Source of the DNA: Mycolicibacterium insubricum
Lineage (GTDB): Bacteria; Actinomycetota; Actinomycetes; Mycobacteriales; Mycobacteriaceae
DNA length: 64,000 nt
Direction: 5' to 3'
Assembly: GCF_010731615.1 (NCBI RefSeq)
Contig: NZ_AP022618.1
Coordinates: 2,232,001 to 2,296,000 of the forward strand
Shown: piece after piece, positions 1 through 7,788 of the stretch
How the letters are laid out: the number at the start of each line of letters is the position of its first letter
Numbering within the stretch: the stretch's first letter is position 1
The notes under the pieces: model-generated
Databases searched by the model: none
Told to the model about the DNA's origin: nothing
What the model saw: the letters and a program-made list of their open reading frames with translations, nothing else
Made by a program: the position numbers and the translations under genes

Positions 1-1346
1 TCGCTGATCCGGACGAACACGTCGAAGTACGGGTTGTCGGAGCGGTGGTCCAGCTCCACGACGGGTGCGCCGTGCACCTCCACATCGGCGGTCAGCTCCG
101 GACCGTTGAAAACCAGCACGTCGTCACGGGTGGCCAGCGCGTCGTCGCGGCGGCGGCCGCTGTCCGGCGACAGCAGCCGACCACCCACGGTCGGCGTCGG
201 ATCGGCCGGGTCGTAGGTGAACTGCGAGCTCACCGCTGCGTCCGGGCCGGGTTCGGCGCGCAATTCGCCCGGCTCCAGATAGAGAACCGCCTCACCCGCG
301 TCGGCCGGCGGCCAGTCCGCCAGCTCGCGCCAGCCCCCGCCGCCGGTGACGAAGATCCGGGTGCGCGGCCGGGGTGCGACGTCGTGTCCGCCCAGGTGCC
401 GGCCGAACCAGTCCAGGGATTCGCGCAGCACGGCCGGCGCGGCGCGGGTCATGGTGTGGGTGTGCGTCCACGGGCCGACCGTCAGGGCCACGTCGGCGCC
501 GCGGTCACGCAGCCGCCGGTACTGCTCCAACGTCTGGTCCAGAAAGATGTCCTGCCAGCCGCCCACCACCAGGATCGGCACCTCGGCGCGGTCCAGGCCG
601 CCGTCGCGGCGGTACGGCGCCCAAAACGGGTCGTCGAGGTCGGCGTTGCCGGTCCACGGTTCCCACCACGGCGCACCGTCGCCGAGCAGATCCCGGCCGG
701 AGCGGCCGAGCGGCACCTCGGAAACCGCGCGGCGCACCTCCGAATACTGGCGCAGGTTGCGGATGGCGGCGCGCATCCACCCGGGTTCCTCCTGGTGGAC
801 CAGCCCGTGACTCCAGCCCAGGAAATCGTTGACGGTGAACGCGCCGGTGCCCCAGGTCGCATCGGCCAGGTCGTGCACCCCGACGATGGTCACCGCCGCG
901 GCCAGATCCTCGGGCGGATCCTCCAGCATCGCGAACTGGGTGTGTGCCAGATACGACGGGCCGATGGTGCCGAAAGATCCCGTGTACCAAGGTTGTTCAC
1001 GCAGCCAAGCCGCGGTGTCCAGGCCGTCGTCGGCCTCGTTGACCGCCGGGGAGAATTCACCGCCGGAACCGAACGTGCCCCGCACGCTCTGCAGGATCAC
1101 GTGGTGACCGCGCGCGGCGTACGGCGTCCCGTACAGCTGTGCGAGTGGGAACCCGCGGCCGTACGGGCTGCGCACCAACAGGGTGCCGACCGGTTTCCCG
1201 ATCGGCTCATAGTGGTCGGCGAGCAGTTCGACGCCGTCGCGCATCGGGATCGGCACGCCGCGGCGCACCCGATAGCGGTGGGTGGGGGGTGGTAGATCGG
1301 CGACGCGGCTCAGCGCCCGGTGGGCGAACTGGGGCAGCGGGGGCAC
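1..1346 (-). CDS. CocE/NonD family hydrolase (3' end off the window)
   Basis: Alpha/beta-hydrolase of the X-Pro dipeptidyl-peptidase / cocaine-esterase family. About 448 codons are visible before the left edge, and the family usually runs to 550-600, so the C-terminal part of the jelly-roll domain is missing. The reading frame is open with no stop. The nucleophile is Ser131 in GPSYLAHTQ, the acid is probably Asp266 in GGWQDIF, and the base is His295 in GPWTHT. The C-terminal beta domain begins near residue 390 and includes the typical DNPYFDVFVR stretch. The GTG start is chosen because a TACCCT -10 box lies 6 nt upstream, giving a leaderless transcript. It resembles Rv2800 of M. tuberculosis in position. 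Substrate is unknown. Confidence 0.85.
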   Translation of the reverse strand, partial: MPPLPQFAHRALSRVADLPPPTHRYRVRRGVPIPMRDGVELLADHYEPIGKPVGTLLVRSPYGRGFPLAQLYGTPYAARGHHVILQSVRGTFGSGGEFSPAVNEADDGLDTAAWLREQPWYTGSFGTIGPSYLAHTQFAMLEDPPEDLAAAVTIVGVHDLADATWGTGAFTVNDFLGWSHGLVHQEEPGWMRAAIRNLRQYSEVRRAVSEVPLGRSGRDLLGDGAPWWEPWTGNADLDDPFWAPYRRDGGLDRAEVPILVVGGWQDIFLDQTLEQYRRLRDRGADVALTVGPWTHTHTMTRAAPAVLRESLDWFGRHLGGHDVAPRPRTRIFVTGGGGWRELADWPPADAGEAVLYLEPGELRAEPGPDAAVSSQFTYDPADPTPTVGGRLLSPDSGRRRDDALATRDDVLVFNGPELTADVEVHGAPVVELDHRSDNPYFDVFVRIS

Positions 1347-1352
1347 CCCGCC

Positions 1353-1358
1353 AGGGTA
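1353..1358 (-). promoter_or_regulatory. -10 box of the CocE hydrolase (leaderless)
   Basis: On the minus strand TACCCT is followed by 6 nt and then the GTG start. This is the usual mycobacterial arrangement for an mRNA that begins at its start codon. Confidence 0.5.
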
Positions 1359-1392
1359 CGGCGTGGCCCGGACGCCGGCAGATTCCGCGAGG

Positions 1393-2001
1393 TCAGAACT
1401 TGTAGTAGGGGGACAGCTGCTGGGCGCGCATCATGTTCTCGGTCATGCACTCCGGGGCGTCCGGGGAGTGGATGGGGGAGTAGAACAGCGACTGCTGGAT
1501 GACGCCGTAGCTGGTCTTGTAGGCGATCATGCAGGAGAACCACCACCGGTTGTTCCAGTCGGTGGGCTTCATCACCCAGTAGGTGGCCGCGCGGTGGCCG
1601 TTGATGGTGGTCTCGACGGCGTCCTTGGGCAGCGTCTGCTCATAGGTGCGCCAGACGAACGCCTCCACCGCCATCTGGTAGTTGCCGGCGTCGTACTGGC
1701 AGCGCAGGCCGTTCTGCGGTTCCGGCGGCGTGAAGCCCAGGCCGATCGAATCGGTGACGTCGAGCGGGATGTCGCGGCACGGGTCGAACGGATCGGGGTC
1801 GGTCAGGTTGAGCACCGGCCGCCGGGTGGTGCTCAGCGGCACGTCGGTGTTGCGCAGCTCGATCGGGGCGGCCCAGGTCCGCTCGACGTTCCCGAACGCG
1901 GCCGCCGAGACCCCGTCGCGCGATCCGCCGGTGCCGGCGGTCAGCACGGCGGCGGCGACGACCGCGGTCAATGCGGCCCATAACCGCAGCCTGGCAACCA
2001 T
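1393..2001 (-). CDS. Conserved secreted or membrane-anchored protein (Rv2799-like)
   Basis: 202 residues. The first 30 form a hydrophobic signal peptide or anchor (RLRLWAALTAVVAAAVL), and the rest is a soluble extracytoplasmic domain with several Trp residues and three or four Cys that could pair as disulfides. No catalytic motif is recognised. The ATG at 2001 is preceded by a GAAGGG ribosome-binding site, and a TACACT -10 box lies on the same strand at 2034-2039, leaving a leader of about 26 nt. A longer upstream frame exists but would run through this promoter. It is on the same strand as the CocE hydrolase with a 46 bp gap, as Rv2799-Rv2800 are in M. tuberculosis. Function unknown. Confidence 0.75.
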   Translation of the reverse strand: MVARLRLWAALTAVVAAAVLTAGTGGSRDGVSAAAFGNVERTWAAPIELRNTDVPLSTTRRPVLNLTDPDPFDPCRDIPLDVTDSIGLGFTPPEPQNGLRCQYDAGNYQMAVEAFVWRTYEQTLPKDAVETTINGHRAATYWVMKPTDWNNRWWFSCMIAYKTSYGVIQQSLFYSPIHSPDAPECMTENMMRAQQLSPYYKF

Positions 2002-2138
2002 GACGACCCTTCCTCGGAACCGGCTCTGCGGGCAGTGTAGCCCGGCCGGGGGCACCGCCGGCCGGAGAAACGAGAACCTGTTACAGATGGCCGGGAACCT
2101 GTTGCGCAGCGCATCGGCGGGGGCCCCGACCCGGTCAG

Positions 2139-2144
2139 TAGGCT
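2139..2144 (+). promoter_or_regulatory. -10 box of pptH (leaderless)
   Basis: TAGGCT followed by 6 nt and the GTG start of pptH. The divergent spacer (2002-2150) also holds two direct copies of GAACCTGTT at 2074 and 2095, exactly 21 bp apart. Confidence 0.55.
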
Positions 2145-2150
2145 GAGGCC

Positions 2151-3113
2151 GTGGCGAGCGGACAGGCACCGGGACGATCCCGGCCCACCCTGTGGGCGAT
2201 CAGCGACCTGCACACCGGGCACACGGGCAACAAGCCGGTGGCCGAATCGCTGTACCCGTCGACTCCCGACGACTGGCTGATCGTCGCCGGTGACGTCGCC
2301 GAACGCACCGACGACATCCGCTGGTCCCTGGACCTGCTGCGCAAGCGGTTCGCCAAGGTGATCTGGGTACCCGGCAACCACGAACTGTGGACCACCGGCA
2401 AGGACCCGGTTCAGGTGTTCGGCCGGTCCCGCTACGACTACCTGGTGCAGATGTGCGACGAGATGGGCGTCATCACCCCCGAGCACCCGTTCCCGGTGTG
2501 GACCGAGGAAGGTGGCCCGGCCACCATCGTGCCGATGTTTCTGCTCTACGACTACACATTCCTGCCGGCCGGGGCGAACAGCAAGGCCGAGGGTCTGGGC
2601 ATCGCCAAGGAACGCAATGTGGTGGCCACCGACGAGTTCCTGCTGTCCTCGGAGCCCTACGCCACCAAGGACGCCTGGTGCCGGGATCGGCTGGAGCACA
2701 CCCGCAAACGCCTCGAAGACCTGGACTGGATGACCCCGACGGTTCTGGTAAACCACTTCCCGATGGTGCGCGAACCCTGCGACGTGCTGTTCTTCCCGGA
2801 GTTCTCCCTGTGGTGCGGCACCACCGCCACAGCCGACTGGCACACCCGCTACAACGCGATCTGCTCGGTTTACGGGCACCTGCACATCCCGCGCACCACC
2901 TGGTACGACGACGTGCGCTTCGAGGAGGTGTCGGTCGGTTATCCGCGGGAATGGCACCGCCGCAAGCCCTATCGCTGGCTCCGTCAGATCCTGCCCGACC
3001 CGCAGTACGCACCGGGCTATCTCAACGAGTTCGGCGGGCATTTCACCATCACCCCCGAGATGCGGGAACAGTCGGAGAAGGTGCGTCAACGGATCATGAG
3101 CCGGCGCGGATGA
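2151..3113 (+). CDS. pptH: Phosphopantetheinyl hydrolase PptH (metallophosphoesterase)
   Basis: Calcineurin-type metallophosphoesterase of 320 residues. The metal-binding blocks are all present: DLH at 19-21, GD at 47-48, GNHE at 75-78, VNHFP near 200 and YGHLH near 240. In M. tuberculosis the orthologue (Rv2795c) removes 4'-phosphopantetheine from acyl carrier proteins, opposing PptT. Loss of it gives resistance to a PptT inhibitor. The same role is inferred from sequence class and from the next gene, which overlaps it by 4 nt (ATGA at 3110-3113). The GTG start is supported by a leaderless -10 box 6 nt upstream. Confidence 0.9.
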   Translation: MASGQAPGRSRPTLWAISDLHTGHTGNKPVAESLYPSTPDDWLIVAGDVAERTDDIRWSLDLLRKRFAKVIWVPGNHELWTTGKDPVQVFGRSRYDYLVQMCDEMGVITPEHPFPVWTEEGGPATIVPMFLLYDYTFLPAGANSKAEGLGIAKERNVVATDEFLLSSEPYATKDAWCRDRLEHTRKRLEDLDWMTPTVLVNHFPMVREPCDVLFFPEFSLWCGTTATADWHTRYNAICSVYGHLHIPRTTWYDDVRFEEVSVGYPREWHRRKPYRWLRQILPDPQYAPGYLNEFGGHFTITPEMREQSEKVRQRIMSRRG

Positions 3114-3781
3114 GCACGCTGATCTCCGCGCTGGTGCCCGAAACCGTCGCCGGCGCCGAACTGTACGACGACCCGCCGGGCCTGGCGCCGCTGGCAGCCG
3201 AAGAACCATTGATTGCCCGCTCGGTGGCCAAGCGCCGCAATGAATTCGTCACCGTGCGGCACTGCGCCCGGTTGGCGCTGGCCGATCTCGGGGTTGCGCC
3301 GGTGCCGATCCTCAAGGGGGAGAAGGGCGAACCGCGCTGGCCGGCCGGCATCGTCGGTTCCATCACCCACACCGAGGGCTACCGCGGTGCGGCAGTGGCC
3401 CGCAGCGCCACCGTGCGCTCGATCGGCATCGACGCCGAACCGCACGACGTGCTGCCTGACGGGGTGCTCGACGCGATCAGTCTCGACGCCGAACGCGATG
3501 AGCTCGCCGCCCTGCCGTCCGGTCTGCACTGGGACCGAATCCTGTTCTGTGCCAAGGAAGCGACGTACAAGGCGTGGTATCCGCTGACGCATCGGTGGCT
3601 GGGCTTCGAGGACGCCCACATCACCTTCGCGGTCGACGAGCTGGACGGCGCGTCGGCGTCGGGCCGCTTCTCCTCCCGCATCCTGATCGACCCGGCCGCC
3701 GAGTCCGGTCCGCCGCTGACCCAGCTGGCCGGCCGGTGGTCGGTGGCCGCGGGTCTGGCGCTGACGGCGATCGTCCTGTGA
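3110..3781 (+). CDS. pptT: 4'-phosphopantetheinyl transferase PptT
   Basis: Sfp-type transferase of 223 residues that attaches phosphopantetheine from CoA to carrier domains of fatty-acid, mycolate, polyketide and siderophore synthases. The Mg-binding signature GIDAEP (around residue 107) and the later [11 protein letters not shown] block (around 145-155) are intact, and SITHTEGY, the CoA-contact segment, is near 85. It starts inside the last codon of pptH and its last codon overlaps the GTG of truB (GTGA, 3778-3781), so the three genes are probably translationally coupled. The length matches the M. tuberculosis orthologue Rv2794c. Confidence 0.95.
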   Translation: MSTLISALVPETVAGAELYDDPPGLAPLAAEEPLIARSVAKRRNEFVTVRHCARLALADLGVAPVPILKGEKGEPRWPAGIVGSITHTEGYRGAAVARSATVRSIGIDAEPHDVLPDGVLDAISLDAERDELAALPSGLHWDRILFCAKEATYKAWYPLTHRWLGFEDAHITFAVDELDGASASGRFSSRILIDPAAESGPPLTQLAGRWSVAAGLALTAIVL

Positions 3782-4680
3782 GCGAGAGCGCGCCGCAGCC
3801 GGGGATCGTCGTCGTTGACAAGCCGGGTGGGATGACCAGCCACGACGTCGTCGGCCGCTGCCGGCGGTTGTTCGGCACCCGCAAGGTCGGCCACGCCGGC
3901 ACGCTGGACCCGATGGCCACCGGCGTGCTGGTGGTCGGGATCGAGCGGGCCACCAAGATCCTCGGGCTGATTGCCGGCACCAGCAAGTGCTACGACGCCA
4001 CCATCCGGCTGGGGCAGACGACCTCCACCGACGACGCCGAGGGGGAGGCGCTGATCTCCGCCGACGCTTCCGGGGTGGACGACGCGGCGATCGGCGCGGC
4101 GGTGGCCGCGCTGCGCGGCGACATCCTGCAGCGACCGTCGGCCGTCAGCGCCATCAAGGTGGACGGCAAGCGCGCCTACCAGCGGGTTCGCGAGGGCGAG
4201 GCCGTCGAACTGGCCGCCCGCCCGGTGCGCATCCAGCGGTTCGACGTACTGGGTATCCGCCGTGACGGCGCCCTGGTGGACGTCGACGTCACGGTGGACT
4301 GCTCGTCGGGCACCTACATCCGGGCGCTGGCCCGCGATATCGGCGAGAGTCTCGGCGTCGGCGGGCACCTGACGGCACTGCGCCGCACCCGGGTCGGGCG
4401 GTTCGGACTGGAGCAGGCCCGCACCCTCGACGAGCTCGCCGAGGCGCCACGGCTGAGCTACACCCTCGATGAGGCGTGCCTACTGGGCTTCGCCCGCCGC
4501 GACCTGTCCGACGCCGAGACCGTCGACGTCGGCCACGGTCGGGCCCTGGAACCCGCCGGGATCGACGGGGTGTACGCCGCCGTCGCCCCCGACGGCCGGG
4601 TGATGGCCCTGCTGGAGGACTCCGGCCGCCGCACGCGATCCGTCGTGGTGGTCCGTCCGGCGACGATGCCGCTGCCGTAG
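3778..4680 (+). CDS. truB: tRNA pseudouridine-55 synthase TruB
   Basis: 300 residues. Converts U55 of the tRNA T-loop to pseudouridine. The catalytic Asp is Asp44 in [12 protein letters not shown], followed by the RNA-contact stretch [13 protein letters not shown] and, near residue 180, [16 protein letters not shown]-terminal PUA-like part follows. The GTG start overlaps the pptT stop by 4 nt. It is the last gene of the pptH-pptT-truB operon, as in M. tuberculosis. Confidence 0.95.
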   Translation: MSESAPQPGIVVVDKPGGMTSHDVVGRCRRLFGTRKVGHAGTLDPMATGVLVVGIERATKILGLIAGTSKCYDATIRLGQTTSTDDAEGEALISADASGVDDAAIGAAVAALRGDILQRPSAVSAIKVDGKRAYQRVREGEAVELAARPVRIQRFDVLGIRRDGALVDVDVTVDCSSGTYIRALARDIGESLGVGGHLTALRRTRVGRFGLEQARTLDELAEAPRLSYTLDEACLLGFARRDLSDAETVDVGHGRALEPAGIDGVYAAVAPDGRVMALLEDSGRRTRSVVVVRPATMPLP

Positions 4681-4778
4681 GAAGCCGCGTGGTGGGCGGC
4701 ACCGTCCCGCAAACCGGTGACCAAGGCCGGGACCAAGGCCCCTGTGGGGCCGGCACGCCCGGATGACAGACTGGCGAC

Positions 4779-5195
4779 ATGACTGGTATTCCCACAGCAG
4801 GCTCGATCGTCGTCGCGGATCTCATCGGAGACGCGGTGGTCCGGATCCCGGCCGGTGCGACGGTCGCCGACGCGGCCCGGGTGCTCGTCGACGCCGGCGT
4901 GGGCGCCGTGGTGGTCGGCGATGATGCCCGCCCGGCCGCGGTACTCAGCGAACGTGACGTGGTCCGGGTGGTGTCCGAGGGCCGCAATCCGGCCGATGTG
5001 CCGGTCGCCGAGGTCGCCAGCACCAACCTGGTGTGGTGCGAGGACACCGATTCCGTCGACGCCGTCGCCACCCGGATGACCGATCGCTACATCCGCCACA
5101 TCCTGGTCGAGAACGGCGGCGAGCTGGCCGGCATCGTGTCGGCCCGCGACCTGCTGGGTGTCTACGCCGGCGACGCCGACGCTGTCGACGCCTGA
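4779..5195 (+). CDS. CBS-domain pair protein
   Basis: A stand-alone 138-residue protein made of two CBS motifs (about 10-65 and 75-132). Each ends in the typical G-I/V-L/V-S-x-R-D pattern (AVLSERDVV, GIVSARDLL). Such Bateman modules bind adenine nucleotides, and free-standing examples regulate partners that cannot be told from sequence. It follows truB by about 100 bp and faces the sirR/mntR gene across a strong hairpin. In M. tuberculosis other genes (fadE21, ltp1) lie in this interval, so this locus is specific to this lineage. Confidence 0.8.
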   Translation: MTGIPTAGSIVVADLIGDAVVRIPAGATVADAARVLVDAGVGAVVVGDDARPAAVLSERDVVRVVSEGRNPADVPVAEVASTNLVWCEDTDSVDAVATRMTDRYIRHILVENGGELAGIVSARDLLGVYAGDADAVDA

Positions 5196-5223
5196 AACCC
5201 ATGCCGACTTAGGCCCGCAACGG

Positions 5224-5252
5224 GCCGTCGTTTCACAATGGGAAACGACGGC
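5224..5252. terminator. Bidirectional hairpin terminator
   Basis: A perfect 11-bp inverted repeat (GCCGTCGTTTC / GAAACGACGGC) with a 7-nt loop, sitting between the convergent CBS and sirR/mntR genes. It has TTTC or GAAA near the loop instead of a long U tract, which is common for mycobacterial hairpin terminators. Confidence 0.65.
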
Positions 5253-5284
5253 GCGCAGCGGTACCAGATCGGTACAGGCGCGGG

Positions 5285-5971
5285 TCAGAGGACCCAGATG
5301 GCCGAGGTGGCGGGAGTCCCCAGGTCGACGGCGACCTCGGATCCTCCGTCCAGCACCGCCACCGAGAGCAGCCCGGCGAAATCCCGTCGGGCCAGCACTC
5401 GCAGCCGAGCGTCCAGAGTGATGCCGAGTTCGTCGAAGTAGCGCAGCATCTCCGGGTCGTCGTCGGAAATCCGGGCCACCGTGACGGTTTCCCCGTCGCC
5501 GCATTCGCTCAGCCGGCGCGCCGGAGGCGCGGGCACGCGGCCGTCGGCGGCCGGGATCGGATCGCCGTGCGGGTCGCGGACCGGATGCCCGAGCTTGGCG
5601 TCGATGCGGTCCAGCAGCCGATCGCTGATGGCGTGCTCCAGGATCTCGGCCTCGTCGTGCACCTCGTCCCAGCCGTAGCCCAGTTCGCTGACCAGGAACG
5701 TCTCCAGCAATCGGTGGCGGCGGACCATCGCCAGCGCGGCCTCCCGGCCCGCGTCGGTCAGCGTCACCGCGCCGTACTTCTCGTGGTCCACCAGTCCCTG
5801 GTCGGCCAGCCGGCGAATCGATTCCGACACCGTGGACGGTGACACCCCCAGCCGCTCGGCCAGCATTTTGGTGCTGACCCGCTCCGCCGACCACTCCTGG
5901 ACCGTCCAGATTGTCTTGAGATAGTCCTGGGCGACGGCACTCAGCTCGCCTGCACCTCCGCCGGGGACCAC
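5285..5971 (-). CDS. mntR: DtxR-family metal-dependent repressor (SirR/MntR)
   Basis: 228 residues, the length of M. tuberculosis SirR (Rv2788). An N-terminal winged helix (about 10-75, with MLAERLGVSPSTVSESIRRL as the recognition region) is followed by a metal-binding dimerisation domain (HRLLETFL, HDEAEILEH) and a C-terminal FeoA/SH3-like domain. Proteins of this branch respond to manganese and repress Mn uptake; IdeR is the separate iron sensor. The GTG start is fixed by a TACACT box 7 nt upstream on the minus strand. Longer upstream frames run into ribF on the other strand and are spurious. It is divergent from ribF. Confidence 0.88.
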   Translation of the reverse strand: MVPGGGAGELSAVAQDYLKTIWTVQEWSAERVSTKMLAERLGVSPSTVSESIRRLADQGLVDHEKYGAVTLTDAGREAALAMVRRHRLLETFLVSELGYGWDEVHDEAEILEHAISDRLLDRIDAKLGHPVRDPHGDPIPAADGRVPAPPARRLSECGDGETVTVARISDDDPEMLRYFDELGITLDARLRVLARRDFAGLLSVAVLDGGSEVAVDLGTPATSAIWVL

Positions 5972-5978
5972 GTGGGGG

Positions 5979-5984
5979 AGTGTA
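5979..5984 (-). promoter_or_regulatory. -10 box of sirR/mntR (leaderless)
   Basis: TACACT on the minus strand, 7 nt before the GTG start at 5971. Confidence 0.5.
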
Positions 5985-6052
5985 ACCAGCGACGCGGTCG
6001 GCGTGGTTTCACTGTGGGTGGACTCCAACGAGGGAACCCGGACGCGGCATCG

Positions 6053-6058
6053 TAGGCT
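6053..6058 (+). promoter_or_regulatory. -10 box of ribF (leaderless)
   Basis: TAGGCT followed by 6 nt and the GTG start at 6065. Confidence 0.55.
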
Positions 6059-6064
6059 TGGGGC

Positions 6065-7054
6065 GTGCAGCGGTGGCGGGGAGTAGAAGACATCCCCACG
6101 GACTGGGGCAAATGCGTGCTGACCATCGGCGTTTTCGATGGCGTGCACCGCGGTCACGCCGAACTGATCGCCCGCGCGGTCCAGGCCGGCCGCGACCACG
6201 GCGTCCCGGTGGTGCTGATGACCTTCGACCCGCACCCGATGGAAGTGGTGTTCCCGGGCAGTCACCCGGCCCAGCTGACGACGCTGACCCGGCGCGCCGA
6301 ACTCGCCGAGGAACTCGGCGTCGACGTGTTCCTGGTCATGCCGTTCACCGCCGACTTCCGCCAGCTGCCCGCCGACCGCTACATCCACGAACTGCTGGTG
6401 GAACGACTGCACGTGCTGGAAGTGGTTGTCGGACAGAACTTCACCTTCGGGCGCAAGGCCGCCGGCAACGTGGACCTGCTGCGCGAGGCCGGACAGCGAT
6501 TCGGCTTCGCGGTGCAGTCCATCTCGCTGGTCACCGAACATCTGCCCGGCCAGACCCTCGCGTACTCGTCGACCTACATCCGGTCCTGCGTGGACGCCGG
6601 CGACGTGGCCACCGCGGCCGAGGCACTGGGCCGCCCGCACCGGGTGGAGGGCGTGGTCGTCCGCGGCGACGGCCGGGGCCGGGTGCTGGGGTTCCCGACG
6701 GCCAACGTGGCGCCGCCGATGCACTCGGCGGTTCCCGGCGACGGGGTGTATGCCGCGTGGTTCACCGTGCTGGCACACGGCCCGGTGATCGGCTCCGTCG
6801 TACCCGGTCAGCGCTACCCGGCCGCGGTGTCGGTCGGCACCAACCCGACGTTCTCCGGCCGGACCCGCACCGTGGAGGCGTTCGTCCTGGACACCGCCGC
6901 CGACCTGTACGGCCAGCACGTCGCGGTCGACTTCGTCGCCCGCGTCCGCGGCATGGAGAAGTTCGCCGGAGTCGAGGAACTGGTCGTCGCGATGGGCCGA
7001 GATGTCGAGGCCGTGCGCGCCCTGCTCGCATCCCGCGATGCAGATGGCGATTAG
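6065..7054 (+). CDS. ribF: Bifunctional riboflavin kinase / FAD synthetase
   Basis: 329 residues. The N-terminal nucleotidyltransferase half carries [10 protein letters not shown] (about 23-32) and makes FAD from FMN. The C-terminal flavokinase half, from about residue 190, carries the GFPTANV motif and phosphorylates riboflavin. Together they supply FMN and FAD to the many flavoproteins of the cell. The start is a GTG 6 nt after a TAGGCT box, so the mRNA is probably leaderless. It runs in the same direction as rpsO 125 bp downstream, the arrangement found in M. tuberculosis (Rv2786c-Rv2785c). Confidence 0.95.
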   Translation: MQRWRGVEDIPTDWGKCVLTIGVFDGVHRGHAELIARAVQAGRDHGVPVVLMTFDPHPMEVVFPGSHPAQLTTLTRRAELAEELGVDVFLVMPFTADFRQLPADRYIHELLVERLHVLEVVVGQNFTFGRKAAGNVDLLREAGQRFGFAVQSISLVTEHLPGQTLAYSSTYIRSCVDAGDVATAAEALGRPHRVEGVVVRGDGRGRVLGFPTANVAPPMHSAVPGDGVYAAWFTVLAHGPVIGSVVPGQRYPAAVSVGTNPTFSGRTRTVEAFVLDTAADLYGQHVAVDFVARVRGMEKFAGVEELVVAMGRDVEAVRALLASRDADGD

Positions 7055-7179
7055 GGCCCGTACCCGCCGCGCTGCTAGACTTCGGACCCGAATCCGGCAT
7101 GTGCTGCAGTTCGCGGTGGCTCATGCCTTGTCCCCGCCGGGGACCGCTTTTCCCGCGGACCGATAGATGGAGTGAATTC

Positions 7180-7449
7180 GTGGCGCTTTCCGCCGAGCAG
7201 AAGAAGCAGATCCTGGCCGAGTACGGCCTGCACGAGACCGACACCGGTTCCCCGGAGGCCCAGGTCGCGATGCTGACCAAGCGGATCTCGGATCTGACCG
7301 AACACCTCAAGACCCACAAGCACGACCACCACTCGCGCCGCGGGCTGCTACTGCTGGTCGGCCGTCGCCGCCGGCTGCTCAAGTACGTCGCCCAGGTCGA
7401 CGTCGAGCGCTACCGCGCGCTGATCGAGCGCCTCGGCCTGCGTCGCTGA
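7180..7449 (+). CDS. rpsO: 30S ribosomal protein S15
   Basis: 89 residues, the universal length. Primary 16S rRNA-binding protein of the small-subunit platform. The signature stretch from [16 protein letters not shown] residues through [18 protein letters not shown] is intact. The GTG start is preceded by a weak GGAG. In many bacteria S15 represses its own translation through its leader; no such fold was established here. It lies upstream of pnp, as in most bacteria. Confidence 0.97.
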   Translation: MALSAEQKKQILAEYGLHETDTGSPEAQVAMLTKRISDLTEHLKTHKHDHHSRRGLLLLVGRRRRLLKYVAQVDVERYRALIERLGLRR

Positions 7450-7461
7450 CGCAGGTTCGAA

Positions 7462-7483
7462 GCCGCGCAGCACGCTGCGCGGC
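7462..7483 (+). terminator. Hairpin after rpsO
   Basis: GCCGCGCAG-CACG-CTGCGCGGC: a perfect 9-bp stem with a 4-nt loop starting 13 nt after the rpsO stop, with no strong U tract. It may terminate rpsO, or act as the processing hairpin before pnp that is known from other bacteria. Confidence 0.55.
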
Positions 7484-7788
7484 CGGTTTGCCGGGAATCA
7501 CCGGCGAAGATGTATTGTGAATGGGGTTTGCTGGCGTTTGGCCGGCAAACCTCCTGGTGCGACGCGCGCAGTACCGCGCGCCCGTTCCGGCGAGTCACGC
7601 AGTACCAGTCCCGAGTGTGGACCGGTCTTCGGTAGTGGCTGCCGGGTCCCCGTCAGGGCGGGCCGGCCGCTTCGATCGACGGCCGCAGCCGCATTCCGGT
7701 TCCCTGGTCCCTGTTGTGACGACGCGAAACAGCGTTGACTGGCGCGCCACGGGGCGCCCAGGTGAACAGAGAGGGCCGCGGACTTTTC
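7484..7788 (+). promoter_or_regulatory. Long non-coding leader of pnp
   Basis: About 305 nt between the rpsO hairpin and pnp that holds no supported gene. A possible promoter lies near 7510-7525 (TGTATTGTGAATG). The rest is GC-rich with several self-complementary segments, for example GGCGCGCC at 7741. PNPase represses its own leader in enteric bacteria; whether this leader plays such a role is a guess. Confidence 0.35.

Noticed and set aside
1381-1392. 12-base match to copy A of the structured repeat
   Set aside because: No pairing flanks and only the left half of the core; mentioned only as a possible relic.
2074-2103. KstR operator
   Set aside because: Only the AACNNGTT core fits; the outer T and A positions of the consensus do not, in either copy.
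5972-6064. SigE-like promoter for ribF (GGAACC-N18-CTTG)
   Set aside because: One mismatch in the -10 element, and a better TAGGCT box at exact leaderless spacing is present.
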